This document shows positions 3,565 to 6,712 of a stretch of DNA of 6,712 bases, one piece after another. The stretch's first letter is position 1. Each line of letters begins with the position of its first letter. This DNA comes from Candidatus Moranbacteria bacterium UBA1302 (GTDB lineage Bacteria; Patescibacteriota; Minisyncoccia; Moranbacterales; UBA1568): positions 5,497 to 12,208 of the forward strand of contig DBUA01000060.1 of assembly GCA_002307715.1 (NCBI GenBank), written 5' to 3'. The translations under genes were made by a program, and so were the position numbers. The notes below the pieces were generated by a model, which did no database searches, was not told the origin of the DNA, and saw only the letters and a list, made by a program, of their open reading frames with translations.

Positions 3565-6222
3565 ATGGGATTTCTCCAGAAGTTGTTCGGATCGAATGAG
3601 CGTGAGGTAGGGAAGCTTTTTCCGATTGTCGAAAAGATAAACGGATTTGAATCAGTAATTGCAGCTTTATCGGATGAGGCATTACGTGCGAAAACAGTGG
3701 AATTTCGTGAGCGTTTTAGTAAGGGTGAGACGCTTGATGATTTGTTGCCTGAAGCGTATGCAGTAGTACGTGAAGCAGCCAAGCGAGTGATTGGCGAGCG
3801 GCATTATGATGTGCAGCTTTTGGGAGGTATCGCGCTTCATCAGGGAAAGATCGCTGAAATGAAGACCGGCGAAGGAAAGACGCTTACATCGACATTGCCG
3901 ATTTATTTGAATGCTCTTTCTGGAAAAGGCGTGCATGTCGTGACAGTGAATGATTATCTTGCTCGTCGCGATAGCGCTTGGATGGGGCAAGTGTATTATT
4001 TTTTGGGTTTGTCGACCGCATGTATCGTAAATCAGGGCATATCGTATCGTTTCGTTCATGAACGTGCTGATGATGGCCAGGAGGCGACGGTTGAAATGGC
4101 GAATCTCGAGACGGTATCGCGACGCGACGCTTATGCCGCTGATATCACGTACGGTACGAACAATGAATTCGGATTCGATTATCTGCGTGACAATATGGTG
4201 GCTGAAATCGGACAGATGGTACAGCGCCATCTCGGTTTTGCTATCGTTGACGAAGTTGATTCCATTTTGATTGACGAAGCCCGTACGCCTCTTATCATCT
4301 CAGCGCCGGATACCGAGTCAACCAAGCTGTATGAAAAGTTTGCCCGTATCGTTCCGCGTCTTGAAGCCGGAAAAGATTATACGGTCGACGAGAAAATGCG
4401 GACAGTCGCTTTGACAGACGACGGAATGAATCATGTTGAGGAGTTGCTTGGCATGGGGAATATTTATGCTTCTGGCAATGTGCAGTATGTCCATCATCTG
4501 GAGCAATCTTTGAAGGCGCATATCGTCTTCAAACTTGACCGCGATTATGTCGTCAAGGATGGAGAAGTGATCATCGTGGATGATTTTACGGGTCGCCTTA
4601 TGCCGGGACGTCGTTATAGTGACGGTTTGCACCAGGCGATCGAAGCGAAAGAAGGTGTAGTTGTCCAGAAAGAATCACGTACGTTGGCGACAATTACGTT
4701 CCAGAATTATTTCCGGCTTTATGATAAGCTTTCTGGTATGACCGGTACGGCGTTAACGTCTGCCGAAGAGTTTGCCAAGGTATACAAGTTGGAAGTCCTT
4801 GAAATACCGACTAATCGGCAGGCGATACGCCGAGACCTTGCAGATATCATTTACAAGACTGAAGAGGGGAAATTCCATGCCATTGTCGAGCGAGTGAAGG
4901 AAATTCATGCGACTGGCCAGCCGGCGCTTATCGGAACGGTCGCTATTGAGAAATCGGAATACCTTCATGAACTTTTGAAGCGTGAGGGAGTGCCGCATGA
5001 AGTGCTGAACGCGAAGAATCATGAAAAAGAGGCGCTTATCGTTGCGAATGCTGGTCAGAAAGGAGCGGTGACTATCGCTACGAACATGGCTGGTCGCGGT
5101 ACGGATATTAAATTGGGTGAAGGTGTTCGCGAACTTGGAGGTTTGTATATTCTCGGTACTGAACGTCATGAGGCACGGCGTATTGATAACCAGTTACGCG
5201 GTCGAGCAGGACGCCAAGGCGATCCGGGCACGTCGCAGTTTTATGTCTCGCTCGAGGATGAACTGATGCGTCGTTTCGGCGGCGATCGCATGAAGAGTAT
5301 GATGACAACTCTCGGATTGCCGGAAGATGAGCCGATCGTGAATGGCCTTATTTCAAAAACTATAGAAAGCGCTCAGCGGAAGATAGAGGGTTTCAATTTC
5401 GATACTCGCAAACACGTGCTCGATTATGACGATGTGATGAACAAGCAGCGCGAAGTCGTGTATCGCAAGCGTCGGTCCCTATTGGAACTTTCTGATTTTC
5501 GTGATGAAACGCTCCGATTGATTAGCGAGGAACTTGATAACATGATCGGTTTCCATACGGCGATTGAGGAATCAGAATGGAATATAGGGGAAATTGTCGT
5601 TGAGGCGAATGCGCTGTATCCATCGTTGGATAGCCAAGAGGCTCTCAAGCGGCTTGAAGTGATACGCGAGGATCGCTCTCAAGATGAGGCAGAAAAGCGT
5701 GGATTGATGCTTGAATATCTCATCGGTGAAGCGAAGAAGTCATATGCTGAAAAAGAATCAACGATAACGAAGCCGGTATGGAACGCGCTTCAGAAATCCT
5801 TATATCTTCGCTCGCTTGATCAATTGTGGATGAACCATCTTGATGAAATCGATTACCTGCGCCAAGGCATCGGGCTGCGCGGCTACGGACAGCGTGATCC
5901 GCTTATTGAATACAAGCGCGAGGCATACGATATGTTTCTCGGACTCATGGACGCAGTACGTAAGACGTATCTGATGACGATTTTGAAGATCAATCCTGTT
6001 GCAGTGTCTCAACAGGAGGCTCCGCGCGAGATGCAGTTGCGCGGTGCGGATGAGAATATGGCGCAGTTCGGTTCCTCGACAGATGTAGGATCTGCGATTG
6101 GCGGATCCGATACGGGCAGTGTGCCGGCCCAGAAGCCGATCATCAACCAAGAGACCATCGGCCGTAACGATCCCTGTCCTTGCGGCAGCGGGAAGAAGTA
6201 TAAGAAGTGCCATGGGAAATAA
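3565..6222 (+). CDS. secA: preprotein translocase ATPase subunit SecA
   Basis: This is a complete SecA of 885 residues. SecA is the motor that pushes unfolded preproteins through SecYEG using ATP, working at the inner face of the cytoplasmic membrane. Visible in order: an N-terminal helix (MGFLQKLFGS), Walker A GEGKT (102-106, Lys105), the VNDYLARRD motif, AYAADITYGTNNEFGFDYLRDNM (189-211, in pieces), Walker B DEVDS (229-233) with ILIDEARTPLIIS, the preprotein cross-linking region (about 240-375), GMTGTA (391-396), the second motor domain with TNMAGRGTDI (506-515) and LRGRAGRQGD (544-553), the scaffold helix with DYDDVMNKQR (620-629), the wing region, a variable linker (about 812-862) and the zinc motif CPCGSGKKYKKCH (Cys871, Cys873, Cys882, His883). 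Compared from memory with E. coli, about 23 extra residues lie at 155-185. The ATG gives the family N-terminus but has no Shine-Dalgarno site. Confidence 0.98.
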   Translation: MGFLQKLFGSNEREVGKLFPIVEKINGFESVIAALSDEALRAKTVEFRERFSKGETLDDLLPEAYAVVREAAKRVIGERHYDVQLLGGIALHQGKIAEMKTGEGKTLTSTLPIYLNALSGKGVHVVTVNDYLARRDSAWMGQVYYFLGLSTACIVNQGISYRFVHERADDGQEATVEMANLETVSRRDAYAADITYGTNNEFGFDYLRDNMVAEIGQMVQRHLGFAIVDEVDSILIDEARTPLIISAPDTESTKLYEKFARIVPRLEAGKDYTVDEKMRTVALTDDGMNHVEELLGMGNIYASGNVQYVHHLEQSLKAHIVFKLDRDYVVKDGEVIIVDDFTGRLMPGRRYSDGLHQAIEAKEGVVVQKESRTLATITFQNYFRLYDKLSGMTGTALTSAEEFAKVYKLEVLEIPTNRQAIRRDLADIIYKTEEGKFHAIVERVKEIHATGQPALIGTVAIEKSEYLHELLKREGVPHEVLNAKNHEKEALIVANAGQKGAVTIATNMAGRGTDIKLGEGVRELGGLYILGTERHEARRIDNQLRGRAGRQGDPGTSQFYVSLEDELMRRFGGDRMKSMMTTLGLPEDEPIVNGLISKTIESAQRKIEGFNFDTRKHVLDYDDVMNKQREVVYRKRRSLLELSDFRDETLRLISEELDNMIGFHTAIEESEWNIGEIVVEANALYPSLDSQEALKRLEVIREDRSQDEAEKRGLMLEYLIGEAKKSYAEKESTITKPVWNALQKSLYLRSLDQLWMNHLDEIDYLRQGIGLRGYGQRDPLIEYKREAYDMFLGLMDAVRKTYLMTILKINPVAVSQQEAPREMQLRGADENMAQFGSSTDVGSAIGGSDTGSVPAQKPIINQETIGRNDPCPCGSGKKYKKCHGK

Positions 6223-6259
6223 AAAACCAGACGGGATGATGAATAATTGATAATACAGT

Positions 6260-6583
6260 ATGAGCAAGCTTTTTCTCAAGGAGTATCCGACGCTTAAAGA
6301 TTTTCAAGAGTATGTGGTTGAGATGAGTAAGGAGCGTGGCTTTGCCAAAAGCACACCGCTTCATACACTTGTCCATCTGATGGAGGAATCCGGTGAGTTA
6401 GCGAAAGCGGTCCGCAAAGCGGAGCACTTGAGGGTAGATGAGAAGTCGGAAAGTTTCGCTGTCGCGGAAGAGGCGGCGGATGTTCTTATCTTTCTTCTCA
6501 AACTCTGCAATCAGTATGGTATCGATCTTGAGCAGGCGTTTCGCGACAAAGAAGAGATAAATAAGAAACGCACGTGGAAATGA
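6260..6583 (+). CDS. MazG-type nucleotide pyrophosphohydrolase (107 aa)
   Basis: A single-domain, all-helical MazG-like protein of 107 residues. Such enzymes split nucleoside triphosphates to the monophosphate and pyrophosphate, often clearing non-canonical or excess (d)NTPs in the cytoplasm. The metal-binding signature is intact: EESGE (Glu42, Glu43, Glu46, the EExxE motif) in the first core helix and EEAAD (Glu71 and Asp74, the ExxD motif) in the second, followed by a hydrophobic helix VLIFLLKLCNQYGIDLEQAF and the usual family ending with Asn-Lys-Lys-Arg-x-Trp (NKKRTW). The exact substrate cannot be read from the sequence. It starts 37 nt after secA with no terminator between them and no convincing promoter or Shine-Dalgarno site, so it is probably co-transcribed with secA. 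The next gene starts 4 nt after its TGA. Confidence 0.9.
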   Translation: MSKLFLKEYPTLKDFQEYVVEMSKERGFAKSTPLHTLVHLMEESGELAKAVRKAEHLRVDEKSESFAVAEEAADVLIFLLKLCNQYGIDLEQAFRDKEEINKKRTWK

Positions 6584-6587
6584 ATCT

Positions 6588-6712
6588 ATGCCTGAAGAAC
6601 AGAACGAAGCATTGCTTGAGATAAAGACGAAGGATCGGCATAAGGTTGTGCCGGCGTCATATTTTATACTACGCGATCAGGATAAAGTATTGTTGCTCCG
6701 CCGGTTCAATAC
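6588..6712 (+). CDS. NUDIX hydrolase, N-terminal fragment cut by the window edge
   Basis: This is the first 41 codons of a gene that runs off the window; it is open to the end in this frame. The translation begins with a charged stretch (MPEEQNEALLEIKTKDRHK), then VVPASYFILRDQDKVLLLRRFNT, which is the typical first beta strands of the NUDIX fold (a V.....IL..-.DKVLL.RR pattern). The Nudix box itself (Gx5Ex7REUxEExGU) would lie downstream and is not visible, so the assignment rests on the N-terminal strands. NUDIX enzymes hydrolyse nucleoside diphosphates linked to another group, including oxidised dNTPs. The ATG lies 4 nt after the mazG-like stop, implying translational coupling. No Shine-Dalgarno site is seen. 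Confidence 0.82.
   Translation, partial: MPEEQNEALLEIKTKDRHKVVPASYFILRDQDKVLLLRRFN

Noticed and set aside
6249..6254. GATAAT before the mazG-like gene as a promoter
   Set aside because: There is no -35 partner, the ATG would be only a few bases downstream of the start point, and no terminator follows secA.

Overview
This 6.7 kb window has all its recognisable genes on the + strand and a mid-to-high 40s percent GC by eye. It looks like a chromosomal piece of a small-genome bacterium, most plausibly a Candidate Phyla Radiation / Patescibacteria member. The reasons are the short form of HPF, a 65-residue membrane protein right after murB of a kind I recall from those genomes, several unrecognisable proteins, and housekeeping genes without Shine-Dalgarno sites. 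The lineage is an inference. TGA is used as a normal stop (HPF, the 147-residue orphan, the 132-residue orphan, MazG), so this is not a TGA-recoded lineage.

Left part (1-958): the 3' end of murB (cell wall precursor synthesis), the small membrane protein, then a ribosome hibernation factor (HPF/RaiA family), closed by a clear intrinsic terminator at 931-958.

Middle part (about 960-3470): four successive self-contained transcription units. Each has a sigma70-type promoter (TTGAC-type -35, often an extended -10), a Shine-Dalgarno site 6-8 nt before the ATG, one short gene of 132-152 codons, and a strong intrinsic terminator 11-20 nt after the stop. None of the four proteins is recognisable and they do not visibly resemble each other. 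No intergenic stretch exceeds 300 bases; the largest gaps (894-1108 and 1568-1785) hold the terminators, promoters and 5' leaders listed below, plus an unexplained stretch at 1624-1691.

Right part (3476-6712): a promoter with the same design drives secA (885 residues, complete, with its C-terminal zinc-binding motif). It is followed by a MazG-type nucleotide pyrophosphohydrolase and, 4 nt after that, the start of a NUDIX hydrolase. secA, mazG-like and nudix probably form one operon joining the protein export motor with two nucleotide-processing enzymes.

The main item of interest is the island of four orphan cassettes lying between hpf and secA, which are direct neighbours in some other bacteria. 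The five housekeeping-side starts visible here lack Shine-Dalgarno sites, while all four orphan genes have textbook ones. This suggests a distinct expression regime or a distinct origin for the orphan cassettes.
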